In this document: piece after piece, positions 41,032 to 50,701 of the stretch
Layout of the letters: each line of letters starts with the position of its first letter
How positions within the stretch are numbered: position 1 is the stretch's first letter
NCBI RefSeq assembly: GCF_018603435.1
Contig: NZ_CP075682.1
Span: 3,348,001-3,412,000, forward strand
Reading direction: 5' to 3'
Length of the DNA: 64,000 nucleotides
Origin: Chryseobacterium sp. ZHDP1
GTDB lineage: Bacteria; Bacteroidota; Bacteroidia; Flavobacteriales; Weeksellaceae
Translations under genes and position numbers: made by a program
Notes under the pieces: generated by a model
Told to the model about the DNA's origin: nothing
The model's input: only the letters and a program-made list of their open reading frames with translations
The model's database searches: none

Positions 41032-43710
41032 TTAAAAAGTAACATCCAGTCCCACATAAAAATTAGCTTTCATGATGGGAGCATATACCATTCCGCCGTC
41101 AAAATAATTTCCGAAAGGATTTTTAACATCAACAATGGCATTTTTCTGATAATAGGACGTTAAATTTTCTCCACCTAAATAGGCTCTGATTTTCTTATTG
41201 AAATTCCTTGAAATCTGCGCATTTAAAACAACATAAGATTCGGAATAGGAAGGAAGCTGAAATTCCGCAGGATTCGATGAAGTATTGGGAAGTCTCTGTT
41301 TTCCGACTGCATTCAGTGTGGTGTCGAAACTCCAGAATCCACCTTTGCTGTTTTTGTTGGTAGAGTAGGCAAGATTCACAAAACCTCTGTGTTTCGCCAT
41401 GAAAGGAACTTCACGTCTTCCATCCAGATAATCTGCCTGAACATCGTAATATTTGTAAGCCAGTCTCACTTCAAAATTTCTGAAAGGAACGAAATCCCAC
41501 TGAGTCTGGAAAGAATTGGCAAAAGACTTTCCCTCAAGATTATAGAAAGTTAATTGTTGAGGAGACCGGTCCAGATCCACCATCACCTGATCCTGAAAAT
41601 CCGTTCTGAAAAAATCCGCTACCACAGTAGATTTTCTTCCGAAAAGTTTAAATTCCTGCTGTAAACTCGCTCCGTAATTCCATGCAATTTCAGGTCTTAA
41701 ACCATAAATATTTCCTCCGTTCTGTAAAACCTGAATGGATCGGTTAGATGCGAAATACTGCTGACTTTCGGCAAAAATGTTTGCCGTTCTGAAACCTCTT
41801 CCTACGGAAAGTCTCAAAATCGTCTGTGGTGTAAAATCATATTTAAAATTCAGTCTCGGCGTGAACTGCGTTCCGGCAAGATTATGGAAATCTACTCTTG
41901 CTCCGGCAACCAAAGTGTATTTTAAACCTGTTAAAGTATATTCCGCAAAAGCTCCCGGAACAATCTCGTTTCTTTTGATGGCTGAGGTTAAATAGTTTTC
42001 GTCATATCCATCATACATGAAGCTTGCTCCGGCTTTGTATTTATGATTGGTATTTCCCAAGATACTTTCAAAAATTAAATTGGAATAGTACGTCTGCTGT
42101 TTTCCGGAGTAATTTCTCAGTCCGAAAAAGCTGTCCTGCTGATGAAAAGTGTACTGGTTCATCCAGCCAAGACTCTGGTAAGGTTTTCCTTTAAAAACAT
42201 ACCCTGTTTTATTCCAAACCTGAAATCTGGAGATGTCAATTCCGACTCCGTACAGCGATTGTTTTTCCTGTGGCATTTTTTTATCGAATCCGGTCTGTCC
42301 CGAAGTTCTTTCGTCTTTGATGAAATTAATTCCAAAATGTGAACCGAAACCTGACTTTTGCAGATCATTGTAATTCAGTAAATAAGCTGCATTTAACTGC
42401 GTTCCTTTCGGTCTGTCCAGAAATCCGTCATCATTCATATCTGTATCTCCGAAAGTTCCGTTTCCGTGCAGTAAAAATGTCTGTGACCATTTTTCATTTA
42501 TGGGCGAAACACTGGTGATATTGGCTTCTGCTCTTCCGTTAAAATCTGAAAATAAATTCAGTGAAGTTTCCGGCTTTTCGGCATTCTTCAGAAGTTCTGT
42601 ATTTATTTGTCCTGTAATGCTTTCATAACCATTCGTAACGGTACTTCCGCCTTTGGTAAGCTGAATGCTTTCAATCCATCTTCCGGGAATGAAACTCAGC
42701 CCGTAAGCGGAAGCCAATCCTCGGATTTCGGGCAGTAATTCTTTTGTTAAGCTCGTATATTTTTGATCTAAACCTAACATTTTCAGTTGCTTTGTTCCTG
42801 TAACGGCATTGCTGAATGAAACATCAACCGTTGCATTGGTTTCAAAACTTTCAGAAAGGTTACAGCAGGCTGCTTTCAGGAGTTCTTTTTTATCAATATT
42901 AAAAATAAGTCCTGCTTCTTTTTTGTTTAAAGACGTTGCTGCTTTTGATCCGTTTACCGTAATGCCTTCAATATTTTTTTCATGACTGCCGTGATTTTCA
43001 ATGGCTGCATTATGATCAGCGTGATCACTGTGAGCAGAAGGATTTCCTTCTTCCGCATGAACTTTCGGATTTGCTTCTCCAAAAGGAATTTCTCTATCGT
43101 AAAGACAGCATGAAGGCAGATTTTTATACGTGTTGTCGCTGGATTTATACTTCTCGTTATCATGCCCAACTTCCGCAATTTTCTTCAAAATTTTGTCTGA
43201 TGATGTTTTATTCGAATCAAAATTCAGCGTTACAATTTGTCTTTCGGCATCCCATTCTGCGGAATCTGCTCCTGCATCTTTTGCGGCTTTTTCAATTCTT
43301 GCTTTGCAGGATTCACAATTGCCTTTCACATAAAACTCATTTTCTTTTTTAGCATGATTTTCAATGGTTTGTGGCTGTAAATCTCTGGTGTAATGACAGC
43401 ATTCCGGAAGATCTTCATACGTTTCAGCAGAGGCTTTGAATTTTTCATTGTCATGACCTGCTTCGGCGATTTTTTTTAAGATTTCATCAGAAGAAGCATT
43501 GTTGTCTGTTTCAATGGTTAATGCCTGTAAATCAATTGAATAGATTGCTTTTTTTGCGCCTGCTTTCTTAGCGGTATTTTCGATTCTTTCTTTGCACATT
43601 TCACAGTTTCCTTTTACTTTGAACTGGTTTTTTGAAAGATTCTGGGCAAAAATAAATTGTATGGATAATAAGAATACACCAAGAATAATCCTGGAAATAT
43701 ATAATTTCAT
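41032..43710 (-). CDS. TonB-dependent receptor with two N-terminal HMA domains
   Basis: An 892-aa outer-membrane receptor. After a signal peptide (RIILGVFLLSIQFIFAQ) come two heavy-metal-associated domains, each with the motif GNCExCKxRIE (near residues 33-44 and 128-139) and followed by a Cys-Cys pair (PECCHY, PSCCLY). A His-rich linker (HSDHADHNAAIENHGSHEKN) leads to the TonB plug (GLDQKYTSLTKELLPEIRGL) and a 22-strand-type barrel ending in a C-terminal Phe (YVGLDVTF). The usual carboxypeptidase-like N-terminal domain is absent. The neighbour 43819 encodes a HYC_CC_PP-type protein, so copper handling is likely; the substrate is inferred. Confidence 0.88.
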   Translation of the reverse strand: MKLYISRIILGVFLLSIQFIFAQNLSKNQFKVKGNCEMCKERIENTAKKAGAKKAIYSIDLQALTIETDNNASSDEILKKIAEAGHDNEKFKASAETYEDLPECCHYTRDLQPQTIENHAKKENEFYVKGNCESCKARIEKAAKDAGADSAEWDAERQIVTLNFDSNKTSSDKILKKIAEVGHDNEKYKSSDNTYKNLPSCCLYDREIPFGEANPKVHAEEGNPSAHSDHADHNAAIENHGSHEKNIEGITVNGSKAATSLNKKEAGLIFNIDKKELLKAACCNLSESFETNATVDVSFSNAVTGTKQLKMLGLDQKYTSLTKELLPEIRGLASAYGLSFIPGRWIESIQLTKGGSTVTNGYESITGQINTELLKNAEKPETSLNLFSDFNGRAEANITSVSPINEKWSQTFLLHGNGTFGDTDMNDDGFLDRPKGTQLNAAYLLNYNDLQKSGFGSHFGINFIKDERTSGQTGFDKKMPQEKQSLYGVGIDISRFQVWNKTGYVFKGKPYQSLGWMNQYTFHQQDSFFGLRNYSGKQQTYYSNLIFESILGNTNHKYKAGASFMYDGYDENYLTSAIKRNEIVPGAFAEYTLTGLKYTLVAGARVDFHNLAGTQFTPRLNFKYDFTPQTILRLSVGRGFRTANIFAESQQYFASNRSIQVLQNGGNIYGLRPEIAWNYGASLQQEFKLFGRKSTVVADFFRTDFQDQVMVDLDRSPQQLTFYNLEGKSFANSFQTQWDFVPFRNFEVRLAYKYYDVQADYLDGRREVPFMAKHRGFVNLAYSTNKNSKGGFWSFDTTLNAVGKQRLPNTSSNPAEFQLPSYSESYVVLNAQISRNFNKKIRAYLGGENLTSYYQKNAIVDVKNPFGNYFDGGMVYAPIMKANFYVGLDVTF

Positions 43711-43818
43711 TTTGTTTAAAATTTAAATTAACTGAAGCTTGAATATAGCCATGTAATAATCAGATAACACAAGCAATCATTGTTATGCTGGTAAACTGAT
43801 ATTGTATTTCGCTTTGAA

Positions 43819-44190
43819 TTAAGCTATTTTCGGGGGCTGCCAGATTTCTTTTAAACGGCTTGAAAGATAAGGATCAGAATATTCGAACTGTGAATTTTTA
43901 TTCGATTTGTAATACGAATATTCTAACTGTAAACTCTTTGAAAAAGGAGTTTCTATAAAAGTATAACAGGCTAAACACGTTGAACAGCAATCGTCGTTAC
44001 AATTTGATTTCTGCTCTTTTTCGTGATGATTGTTTTTGGAATTTTGAGAATGATCTTTTTTACAGCAGCTCATTTCAGAATCTTTTTTGCAACAGTTTTC
44101 CTGCATATTCTGTGCATAGAAATTATCTTTAGGAATCAGAAAGATTCCCAGACAAAAGATAACGAATATAAACTGAATAAATTTCACCAT
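43819..44190 (-). CDS. HYC_CC_PP-type exported protein
   Basis: A 123-aa protein with a signal peptide, many Cys pairs (NCCKKD, MSCCKKD, DDCCSTCLACY), a Lys/His/Asn-rich linker and the ending LKEIWQPPKIA, which fits the HYC_CC_PP family found beside copper-linked TonB receptors in Bacteroidota. It is probably a periplasmic metal-binding partner. A minus-strand -7 box TACCTTTG (44199 down to 44192) puts the RNA start near the second codon (GTG), so translation may begin there. Confidence 0.75.
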   Translation of the reverse strand: MVKFIQFIFVIFCLGIFLIPKDNFYAQNMQENCCKKDSEMSCCKKDHSQNSKNNHHEKEQKSNCNDDCCSTCLACYTFIETPFSKSLQLEYSYYKSNKNSQFEYSDPYLSSRLKEIWQPPKIA

Positions 44191-44250
44191 ACAAAGGTAG
44201 GAAAAATGTTAATGATGATGGTTATTCTCTAAAATTAATTCGGATTTTGG

Positions 44251-44919
44251 CTAATTTATCTTCAAAATCTTTTTCTTCATATCCTCCAAAATAGCAGGCG
44301 AAAAAAGGTTTCCCAAATGAATTCTTTTAAACTCTTTCTCGTTTTTTTTCCAATCCATATATTTTTTTAATTCAATAATATTTCCATTTTCGAGTATTAA
44401 AGTTGAATTAAATATTTCTACAATATCTTCCAAATCTCTGTTAGCGGGAACCTCATAGAATCCTGTTTCGGAGCCACGAAAATTTTCAAAACTTCCGTCA
44501 CCAAATTGAGCAAGAAAGTAATGGGTGGGGTAAAAACTGAATTTTTTCTGAAATTCTTCGGGAAAAGAATATTTACACTTTTCGATCTTCTCAATATCTG
44601 ACAGAGAAACTGTATTGTCTTGAACTATCAAGCCTTCAATAATCCCTTTTTGAACGTAATCCTGAGGTAATTGGTTTGTGTTAGTTACTCCTGAATAATA
44701 TGTTTTGTGCAGTCTTTCAAACTGTAATTGTATCGCTTTTCCCAGATGTCTTAAAGTCACACAGGGAAGAAACGTCTTGTCCCGCAATGTTACGGAGACA
44801 TGATATTCAAGACCAAAAAAGTTATGATGATGTGGCTTAATGCATCGATTAAGACTATCCATCAGAAAATCTTCATGAATAGTTTCACCTATGTTCTGGC
44901 TGACGTCGTAAATAAGCAT
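44251..44919 (-). CDS. Hypothetical protein
   Basis: A 222-aa soluble protein with no signal peptide: MLIYDVSQNIGETIHEDFLM, a LEYHVSVTLRDKTFLPCVTL strand region, and a C-terminal helical part (MDWKKNEKEFKRIHLGNLFS). No family is recognised. It begins 5 bases after the HGxPxHxC lipoprotein gene and is probably co-transcribed with it. Confidence 0.5.
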   Translation of the reverse strand: MLIYDVSQNIGETIHEDFLMDSLNRCIKPHHHNFFGLEYHVSVTLRDKTFLPCVTLRHLGKAIQLQFERLHKTYYSGVTNTNQLPQDYVQKGIIEGLIVQDNTVSLSDIEKIEKCKYSFPEEFQKKFSFYPTHYFLAQFGDGSFENFRGSETGFYEVPANRDLEDIVEIFNSTLILENGNIIELKKYMDWKKNEKEFKRIHLGNLFSPAILEDMKKKILKIN

Positions 44920-44924
44920 AATTC

Positions 44925-45572
44925 TTACAGGGCTTCTCCAACTTTCTTCGCACAGTCATGCCAAGGCTCTCCATGCGGAGGATTTACCGCCGGTTTCGGA
45001 CCTGTTGGAGCAGGTGTCGGAGCCGGAGTCGGAGTGTTTTGTGCCATATTCTGCTGTACAGGCTGTTGAATTGGAGCAGGTTTACTGTTTAAAGGCTGTC
45101 CTATCGGAATGTCGCATCGGTGTCCTGGTTCTCCGTGAGGCGGATTCATCCCTTTCGGAGTTTTAACGGCTTTTGCTTTTCCGCTTTGGTTTACGGCAAA
45201 TTTTCCGGGTTGTAAAGAATTCGGATCAATCTGAATGGTCTGTCCCTGCGGAGCATTTACCGCAACATTCTGAGTTCCCTGTTGAGGTTGTGCAGGAGCA
45301 GAATTTAATGGCTGTCCTACCGGAATATCGCATCTATGACCGGGTTGACCGTGTGGTGGATTCATTCCCGGAGAAGTAACGGTGGACGTTCCCGATCCTG
45401 TTGTTGTTTTAATTCCCGCCTGATCAAGAATAGAAGCTTTAGGAGTCTGATTAACAGCTACAGCAGGCTGTTGAACTCCGGCTTCTTCTTTGATATAAGT
45501 CGCTCTCTCATCCTTTTTACACGATACAGTAAATATAGAAATGGCAAGTATGCCCAACAATGTAGTTTTCAT
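44925..45572 (-). CDS. Lipoprotein with three HGxPxHxC repeats
   Basis: A 215-aa protein, start MKTTLLGILAISIFTVSC, where the Cys is the lipobox residue; the longer frame begins before the promoter. Three near-repeats follow: NPPHGQPGHRCDIPVGQPLN, NPPHGEPGHRCDIPIGQPLN and a degenerate NPPHGEPWHDCAKKVGEAL, separated by Pro/Ala/Gln/Thr-rich linkers. The His and Cys in each repeat suggest metal or heme binding, which is speculative. It lies between the regulator pair and the 222-aa ORF. Confidence 0.65.
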   Translation of the reverse strand: MKTTLLGILAISIFTVSCKKDERATYIKEEAGVQQPAVAVNQTPKASILDQAGIKTTTGSGTSTVTSPGMNPPHGQPGHRCDIPVGQPLNSAPAQPQQGTQNVAVNAPQGQTIQIDPNSLQPGKFAVNQSGKAKAVKTPKGMNPPHGEPGHRCDIPIGQPLNSKPAPIQQPVQQNMAQNTPTPAPTPAPTGPKPAVNPPHGEPWHDCAKKVGEAL

Positions 45573-45578
45573 ATAAAA

Positions 45579-45619
45579 CAAAATTAGCAAAACATTTTTA
45601 AATGCTTTGCTAATTTTAT
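45579..45619 (-). terminator. Response-regulator terminator that overlaps the lipoprotein promoter
   Basis: The stem AAAATTAGCAAA (45580-45591) / TTTGCTAATTTT (45606-45617) is followed on the minus strand by TTTTGTTTT. The -7 box TAATTTTG of the lipoprotein gene (45586 down to 45579) lies within this hairpin and its T-run. Termination and the next start use the same bases. Confidence 0.6.
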
Positions 45620-45640
45620 AATAATAGTCGTTTTTTAGAA

Positions 45641-46327
45641 TTAATTCTTAACTAATAGCCTGAATCCTTCTCCGTGTACGTTGATGATTTCCAGTCCTTC
45701 GTCGTCTTTCAGAAGCTTACGAAGCTTAGCAATATAAACGTCCATACTTCTTGCCGTAAAATAGTTTTCTTTTTTCCAGATCTTTCTCAGTGCTAAGTCT
45801 CTCGGCATGAAATCGTTTCTATGGATGCAAAGAAGCTTCAATAGTTCATTTTCTTTTGGAGAAAGCTTGTATTCGTTGTCACCAACTCTCAGTTGTCTCA
45901 GCATAGAATCAAAGAAAATATTGCTGATCTTGAACTGTTCCTGCTCTTCATTTTCTAAGGTGGAACTTCTCTGAAGAATTGCTTTAATTTTATATAAAAG
46001 AAGCTCGGTATCAAATGGTTTTGTGATGTAATCATCTGCTCCCAACTGATATCCTTTCAAGATGTCTTCTCTCATATTTCTTGCAGTTAAGAAAATGATC
46101 GGTGTATTTTTATCTATTTTTTTTACGTCTTCTGCTAATGAAAAACCGTCTTTTTTAGGCATCATCACGTCGAAAATACAGATATCAAATTCGTTTTCCG
46201 TAAATTCTTTCAACCCCTGTTCTCCGTCTGTAGCAAGAGTAACTTCGAAGTTATTTATCGTTAAATAATCCTTCAGCACTGCCCCAAAACTCTGGTCGTC
46301 TTCTACTAATAATATTCTGTTGCTCAT
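45641..46327 (-). CDS. OmpR-family response regulator (RprY-like)
   Basis: A 228-aa regulator. Receiver: LLVEDDQSFG, phosphoacceptor Asp near 53 in CIFDVMMPKKDG, FLTARN, ITKPF. The C-terminal winged helix has SPKENELLKLLC and ARSMDVYIAKLRKLL. It is encoded 86 bases downstream of the sensor kinase on the same strand. Confidence 0.92.
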   Translation of the reverse strand: MSNRILLVEDDQSFGAVLKDYLTINNFEVTLATDGEQGLKEFTENEFDICIFDVMMPKKDGFSLAEDVKKIDKNTPIIFLTARNMREDILKGYQLGADDYITKPFDTELLLYKIKAILQRSSTLENEEQEQFKISNIFFDSMLRQLRVGDNEYKLSPKENELLKLLCIHRNDFMPRDLALRKIWKKENYFTARSMDVYIAKLRKLLKDDEGLEIINVHGEGFRLLVKN

Positions 46328-46413
46328 AGTTGTAACTATTAATCGTTAATAATTTTGAATGAACAAGTCATTCTCCTCTTTTCTAATATTTGTTTATTGG
46401 ATAAAAATTTTAT

Positions 46414-47961
46414 CTATGCCATCGGAAGCTTTATTGTAAATGTGCTTCCTTTTCCTTTTTGGGAATCTACAATAATCTGTCCTTTATGGAGTTCCACAAT
46501 CTTTTTTACATAAGACAATCCTAAACCCTGTCCTTTTACATTATGAATATTTCCGGTTTCTTCCCTGAAGAATTTTTCGAAAATTTTCGTTTTATTCTGG
46601 GTTTCCATCCCCATTCCTTTGTCTGAAACTTCTATTACATAAAAATGACCTTCATTTCTTGTTTTAATAGAGATTTCCGGCGTTTCCGGCGAATATTTGT
46701 TGGCATTGTCCAAAAGGTTTACCAGCATATTCGAGATGTGGAATTCATCAATTTTAAAATTATAATTCGTTGCATTAAATTCCTCTCTCAGCGTACCGTT
46801 TCTCTGCTTTACAATAAGGCTGAAAGATTCTGCCGTTCTTCTGATCAGTTCTCTTACGTTGGTTTCCTTCAGGAATAATTTCACCTCATTACGCTCAAGT
46901 TTAGACATATTCAGAACATTTTCCACCTGCTTTTTCATCCTCAGATTTTCCTGTTTAATCAGTTCCGAATAGTATTTTACCTTTTCCGGATTGGTTGCAA
47001 TCTTATCATTCGCCAAAGAGTCTGTTGCTACAGAAATCGTTGCCAGAGGAGTTTTGAACTCGTGAGACATATTGTTGATGAAATCTGTCTTTACTTCTGC
47101 CAGTTTTTTCTGTCTCATCATATAATTAATGGAAATAATATAAATTCCCAAAATGGTAAGCAGCGAAAGAAATGTTCCCAAAAGCATCGGCCAGTTGTTC
47201 ATTGCAAGAGAATAATCTTTCTTCGGAAAAACAAGAGCAAGACTGTACAGCGTCCTTTCTTTTTGGTCTGTAAAAAGTGGATAACTATATGTATTGTTGT
47301 CTTTCTTTTCTTTATAATCTTTATTAAAAACCTTAGTTAGGTTATTGTTTTTATCAATAATTCCATAACCGAATTTTGCGCTGATCCCTCTGATTTTTAA
47401 TTCTTTGGAAATAACAGAATCTAAAATTTTAGCGTCAACTCTTTTACTAATCGGTAAATTATTTCCAATAATCTTTGCATATTCCTTCATCGCATAATCT
47501 CCGTTTTCCAGATCCTGATTAATATCTGCGGTAAGGATTTCGCGTTTCGTGGTGTCTCTTTTTATTTTATAGGCGGCTTCGTCAGAATACAATTTTGTAA
47601 GCTTGATTGAATCTCCCTGTTTGGAAATCGGAAGCTGACTTTTTTCGATAATATTTTTAGAGTAAATAATCTGTCTCTGCGTTCCGGAATCTTCTACCTG
47701 CTGAATCGTGGTTAAAGTAGGCTGATCGCTGTTTGCTAAAATATTGTTTCTGAAATCCTTATTATCTATATTTAAATATTTGTCTACTTCAATTTCTTCC
47801 ATGTTTTTGGAAGTACTTTCCAGTGCGGAATACACTTTATTGGAAAACTCCTGTTCCAGTGCTCCGTAATAATTTTTCAGCCAATAAAACTGGAGTGTAA
47901 CGAATACAATCAAAGAGATCGTCATAAACACAGAAATTATTGGGATGAACTTATTATTCAT
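46414..47961 (-). CDS. Sensor histidine kinase (RprX-like)
   Basis: A 515-aa inner-membrane kinase: TM1 (IISVFMTISLIVFVTLQFYW), a periplasmic sensor of about 230 residues, TM2 (WPMLLGTFLSLLTILGIYII), then HisKA with NMSHEFKTPLATIS (His near 300) and HATPase boxes LLDNANKYSP, SDKGMGM and GQGLGLSYV. The signal is unknown. It pairs with the following response regulator. Confidence 0.92.
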   Translation of the reverse strand: MNNKFIPIISVFMTISLIVFVTLQFYWLKNYYGALEQEFSNKVYSALESTSKNMEEIEVDKYLNIDNKDFRNNILANSDQPTLTTIQQVEDSGTQRQIIYSKNIIEKSQLPISKQGDSIKLTKLYSDEAAYKIKRDTTKREILTADINQDLENGDYAMKEYAKIIGNNLPISKRVDAKILDSVISKELKIRGISAKFGYGIIDKNNNLTKVFNKDYKEKKDNNTYSYPLFTDQKERTLYSLALVFPKKDYSLAMNNWPMLLGTFLSLLTILGIYIISINYMMRQKKLAEVKTDFINNMSHEFKTPLATISVATDSLANDKIATNPEKVKYYSELIKQENLRMKKQVENVLNMSKLERNEVKLFLKETNVRELIRRTAESFSLIVKQRNGTLREEFNATNYNFKIDEFHISNMLVNLLDNANKYSPETPEISIKTRNEGHFYVIEVSDKGMGMETQNKTKIFEKFFREETGNIHNVKGQGLGLSYVKKIVELHKGQIIVDSQKGKGSTFTIKLPMA

Positions 47962-48130
47962 TTACTTTATTTTAATCGTTTTTGAAATAATGAGTGTTAA
48001 AATTAATTATTTTATGACTTGATAAACAAAAAACGCGCCAATAAATTGTGTAATTTTTCTTAAAAAGGCGTTATTTAACGTTTTTTTATAAATTTTTAAT
48101 TTTTGTTATAATAAACACCGTGTATAAAAT

Positions 48131-48162
48131 AAAAAGGAAAGTAAAAATTTACTCTCCTTTTT
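48131..48162 (-). terminator. Terminator of the 113-aa ORF
   Basis: GGAGAGTAAA...TTTACTTTCC-type stem with flanking A and T runs. Confidence 0.7.
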
Positions 48163-48168
48163 TTATTT

Positions 48169-48510
48169 CTAAAGTATTTCTTCATCCTGAAAATACTGAA
48201 TAATTGCTTTTTTCATTAAAAGCTGCTGTTCGTTCGGTTTCAGTTCCGGAAGATCTTCCAGCTTATCAAAATGCGGATATCCGTCGTCATCGTAATGCGA
48301 AAATTTATAATATCCGAAAGGTTCCAGTAATCTGCACACTGCAATGTGGATTAGATTTACCTTATCGTCTTTTGTGTATTTTTGCTGTCCGCTTCCCAGT
48401 TCCTGAAGTCCGATCAGAAAAAGGTAGGTTTCTATCGGAGCATTTTTTTCTGTATCGAAATTTTCAATAAAGAATTGCTCTATTTTTTGCCATAATTCCG
48501 CTTCGTTCAT
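48169..48510 (-). CDS. 113-aa hypothetical protein
   Basis: Soluble acidic protein, start MNEAELWQKIEQFFIENFDT, with ETYLFLIGLQELGSGQQKYT and YKFSHYDDDGYPHFDKLEDL. This is a conserved-looking flavobacterial small protein; no domain is recognised. It lies between prolyl oligopeptidase and the sensor kinase. Confidence 0.6.
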   Translation of the reverse strand: MNEAELWQKIEQFFIENFDTEKNAPIETYLFLIGLQELGSGQQKYTKDDKVNLIHIAVCRLLEPFGYYKFSHYDDDGYPHFDKLEDLPELKPNEQQLLMKKAIIQYFQDEEIL

Positions 48511-48567
48511 TATATATCAATTCTTTTTATTGTTTATTCTGTTTTTTCGGGAAAATAAACATAATCC

Positions 48568-50613
48568 CTATATTTTACCTTCCAGTTTCATCAGGAAAGC
48601 ATATTCCAAAGCATCTTCTTTCAAAGATTCAAATCTTCCGCTCGCTCCGCCGTGCCCTGCGCTCATGTCTGTTTTGAAAATCAGGATATTGTTATCCGTT
48701 TTCAGTTCTCTCAGTTTTGCGGTCCATTTTGCAGGTTCCCAGTATTGTACCTGAGAATCGTGTAATCCTGTGGTAATTAATAGATTTGGGTAATCTTTAG
48801 CTTCCACGTTATCATACGGCGAATATTCCTTCATGTAATGATAATATTCTTCATCATTCGGATTTCCCCATTCGTCGTATTCTCCGGTTGTTAAAGGGAT
48901 GGTTTCGTCCAGCATAGTCGTTACAACGTCCACAAAAGGAACTTGTGCTACAATTCCGTTGAAGAGAGAAGGTTCGTAATTCATTACCGCTCCCACCAGT
49001 AATCCTCCTGCGCTTCCGCCCATCGCGTACAAATGTTTTGAGGAAGTATAATTTTCTTTAATTAAGAATTTTCCGGCATCAATAAAATCGAAAAATGTAT
49101 TTTTCTTAAACAGCATTTTTCCGTCTTCATACCATTCTCTTCCCAGGTATTCTCCACCCCGGATGTGGGCAATTGCATAAATAAAACCTCTGTCTAAAAT
49201 AGAAAGCCTTACATTCGAAAAACTTGCATCAACAGTGTGTCCGTAACTTCCATAACCATATAAAAGTAAAGGCGTATCCGCAGATTTTGGGGTATCTTTA
49301 TGGTAAACCAGAGAAATGGGAACTTTCGCTTTTCCGTCTCTGGAATCTGCCCAGATTCTCTCAGAAATATAATTTTCGGCAAAGAATTTTCCACCCAAAA
49401 CTTCCTGCTGTTTCAGAAGCTTTGTGGTTTTTTCCTTCATATTATATTCGTAAGTGGAACTTGGCTGTGTAAGAGAAGTGTAGCCGTAGCGGAGAACTTC
49501 CGTATCAAATTCCAGATTTACTCCGATGTAAGCAGTATAGGTAGGATCTGAAAATGGCAGATAATGCGATTCCTGCGTTTTTTCGTCAATAATCTTGATT
49601 TGTAAAAGACCTTCTTCTCTTTCTTCGAGAACCAGATAGTTTTTAAAGATCTCAAAACCTTCCAGTAAAACTTCCGGACGGTGAGGAATTACATCTACCC
49701 AGTTTTCTATTCCGCAGTTATTGATCTTTGTCTTTACAATTTTAAAGTTGAAAGCCTCGTCTGCGTTGGTAATGATGTAGAATTCATCTTCGTAATGTTC
49801 AACCGAATATTCCAGATCATCTATTCTGGGCTGAATAATCGTCCAGTCTGCGAAAACATCATCCGAAGGAATAAATCTGTGCTCATCCGAAATGGTACTC
49901 GAACTGGCAATGAAAATATATTCCAGAGATTTGGTTTTGAAAACATTTACGTCGAATGTATCATCTTTTTCATGGAAAATCAGAACGTCATCCGAAGAAT
50001 CTGTTCCCAGCTTGTGTCTGTACACCTGAAAAGCTCTTAAACTTTCATCTTTTCTGATGTAGAAAATATGCTCGTTATCATTTGCCCAGACTGCTTTTCC
50101 TGTGGTGTTTTCAATTTCATCAGGAAGTGTTTCGCCAGTCTGTAAATTTTTGAATTTAATGGTGTAAATTCTTCGGCTCACATTATCTGTTGAAAATGAT
50201 GCCAATTGGTTGTTTGGAGAAACAGCAACACTTCCGACCTCAAAATAATTTTCGCCTTCTGCCAAAATATTTACATCCAGAATAATTTCTTCTTCGTTTT
50301 CGAGACTTTGGTATTTTCTGCAGAAAATAGGATATTCTTTTCCCTCTTCATAACGAACGATATACCAGTATTCGTTAAAGAAATAAGGTAAAGACTCGTC
50401 GTCTTTTTTATAACGGGCTTTCATTTCCTCAAAAAGTTCTTCCTGAAAAGACTCTGTATCTTTCATGATGAAATCTGCATATGCATTTTCCTCTTCAAGA
50501 TATTGTATCACTTCAGGATTTTCTCTTTCGTTGAGCCAGAAATAGGGATCTAACCTTTTATCACCGTGTGTTTCAAGTATTTTTTCTATTTTTTTTGCCT
50601 TTGGAGCTTCCAT
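48568..50613 (-). CDS. S9 prolyl oligopeptidase family (oligopeptidase B-like)
   Basis: A 681-aa cytosolic peptidase without a signal peptide. An N-terminal beta-propeller (DPYFWLNERENPEVIQYLEE start) is followed by an alpha/beta hydrolase domain: Ser near 535 in MGGSAGGLLVGAV, Asp in TGLHDSQVQYWEP, His in MSAGHGGASGR. It cleaves short peptides, probably after basic residues, as in PtrB. A -7 box TAAATTTG (50639 down to 50632) lies upstream. Confidence 0.92.
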   Translation of the reverse strand: MEAPKAKKIEKILETHGDKRLDPYFWLNERENPEVIQYLEEENAYADFIMKDTESFQEELFEEMKARYKKDDESLPYFFNEYWYIVRYEEGKEYPIFCRKYQSLENEEEIILDVNILAEGENYFEVGSVAVSPNNQLASFSTDNVSRRIYTIKFKNLQTGETLPDEIENTTGKAVWANDNEHIFYIRKDESLRAFQVYRHKLGTDSSDDVLIFHEKDDTFDVNVFKTKSLEYIFIASSSTISDEHRFIPSDDVFADWTIIQPRIDDLEYSVEHYEDEFYIITNADEAFNFKIVKTKINNCGIENWVDVIPHRPEVLLEGFEIFKNYLVLEEREEGLLQIKIIDEKTQESHYLPFSDPTYTAYIGVNLEFDTEVLRYGYTSLTQPSSTYEYNMKEKTTKLLKQQEVLGGKFFAENYISERIWADSRDGKAKVPISLVYHKDTPKSADTPLLLYGYGSYGHTVDASFSNVRLSILDRGFIYAIAHIRGGEYLGREWYEDGKMLFKKNTFFDFIDAGKFLIKENYTSSKHLYAMGGSAGGLLVGAVMNYEPSLFNGIVAQVPFVDVVTTMLDETIPLTTGEYDEWGNPNDEEYYHYMKEYSPYDNVEAKDYPNLLITTGLHDSQVQYWEPAKWTAKLRELKTDNNILIFKTDMSAGHGGASGRFESLKEDALEYAFLMKLEGKI

Positions 50614-50649
50614 TCAATATTAATTCTTGTTCAAATTTAGTTAAAAAAA

Positions 50650-50678
50650 AACCATCTTTCCGGTAAGAAAAGACGGTT
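50650..50678 (-). terminator. Terminator after hemD
   Basis: AACCATCTTT...AAAAGACGGTT stem with a T9 run on the minus strand. Confidence 0.75.
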
Positions 50679-50701
50679 GCTTTATATTTTATATTAAAAA
50701 C

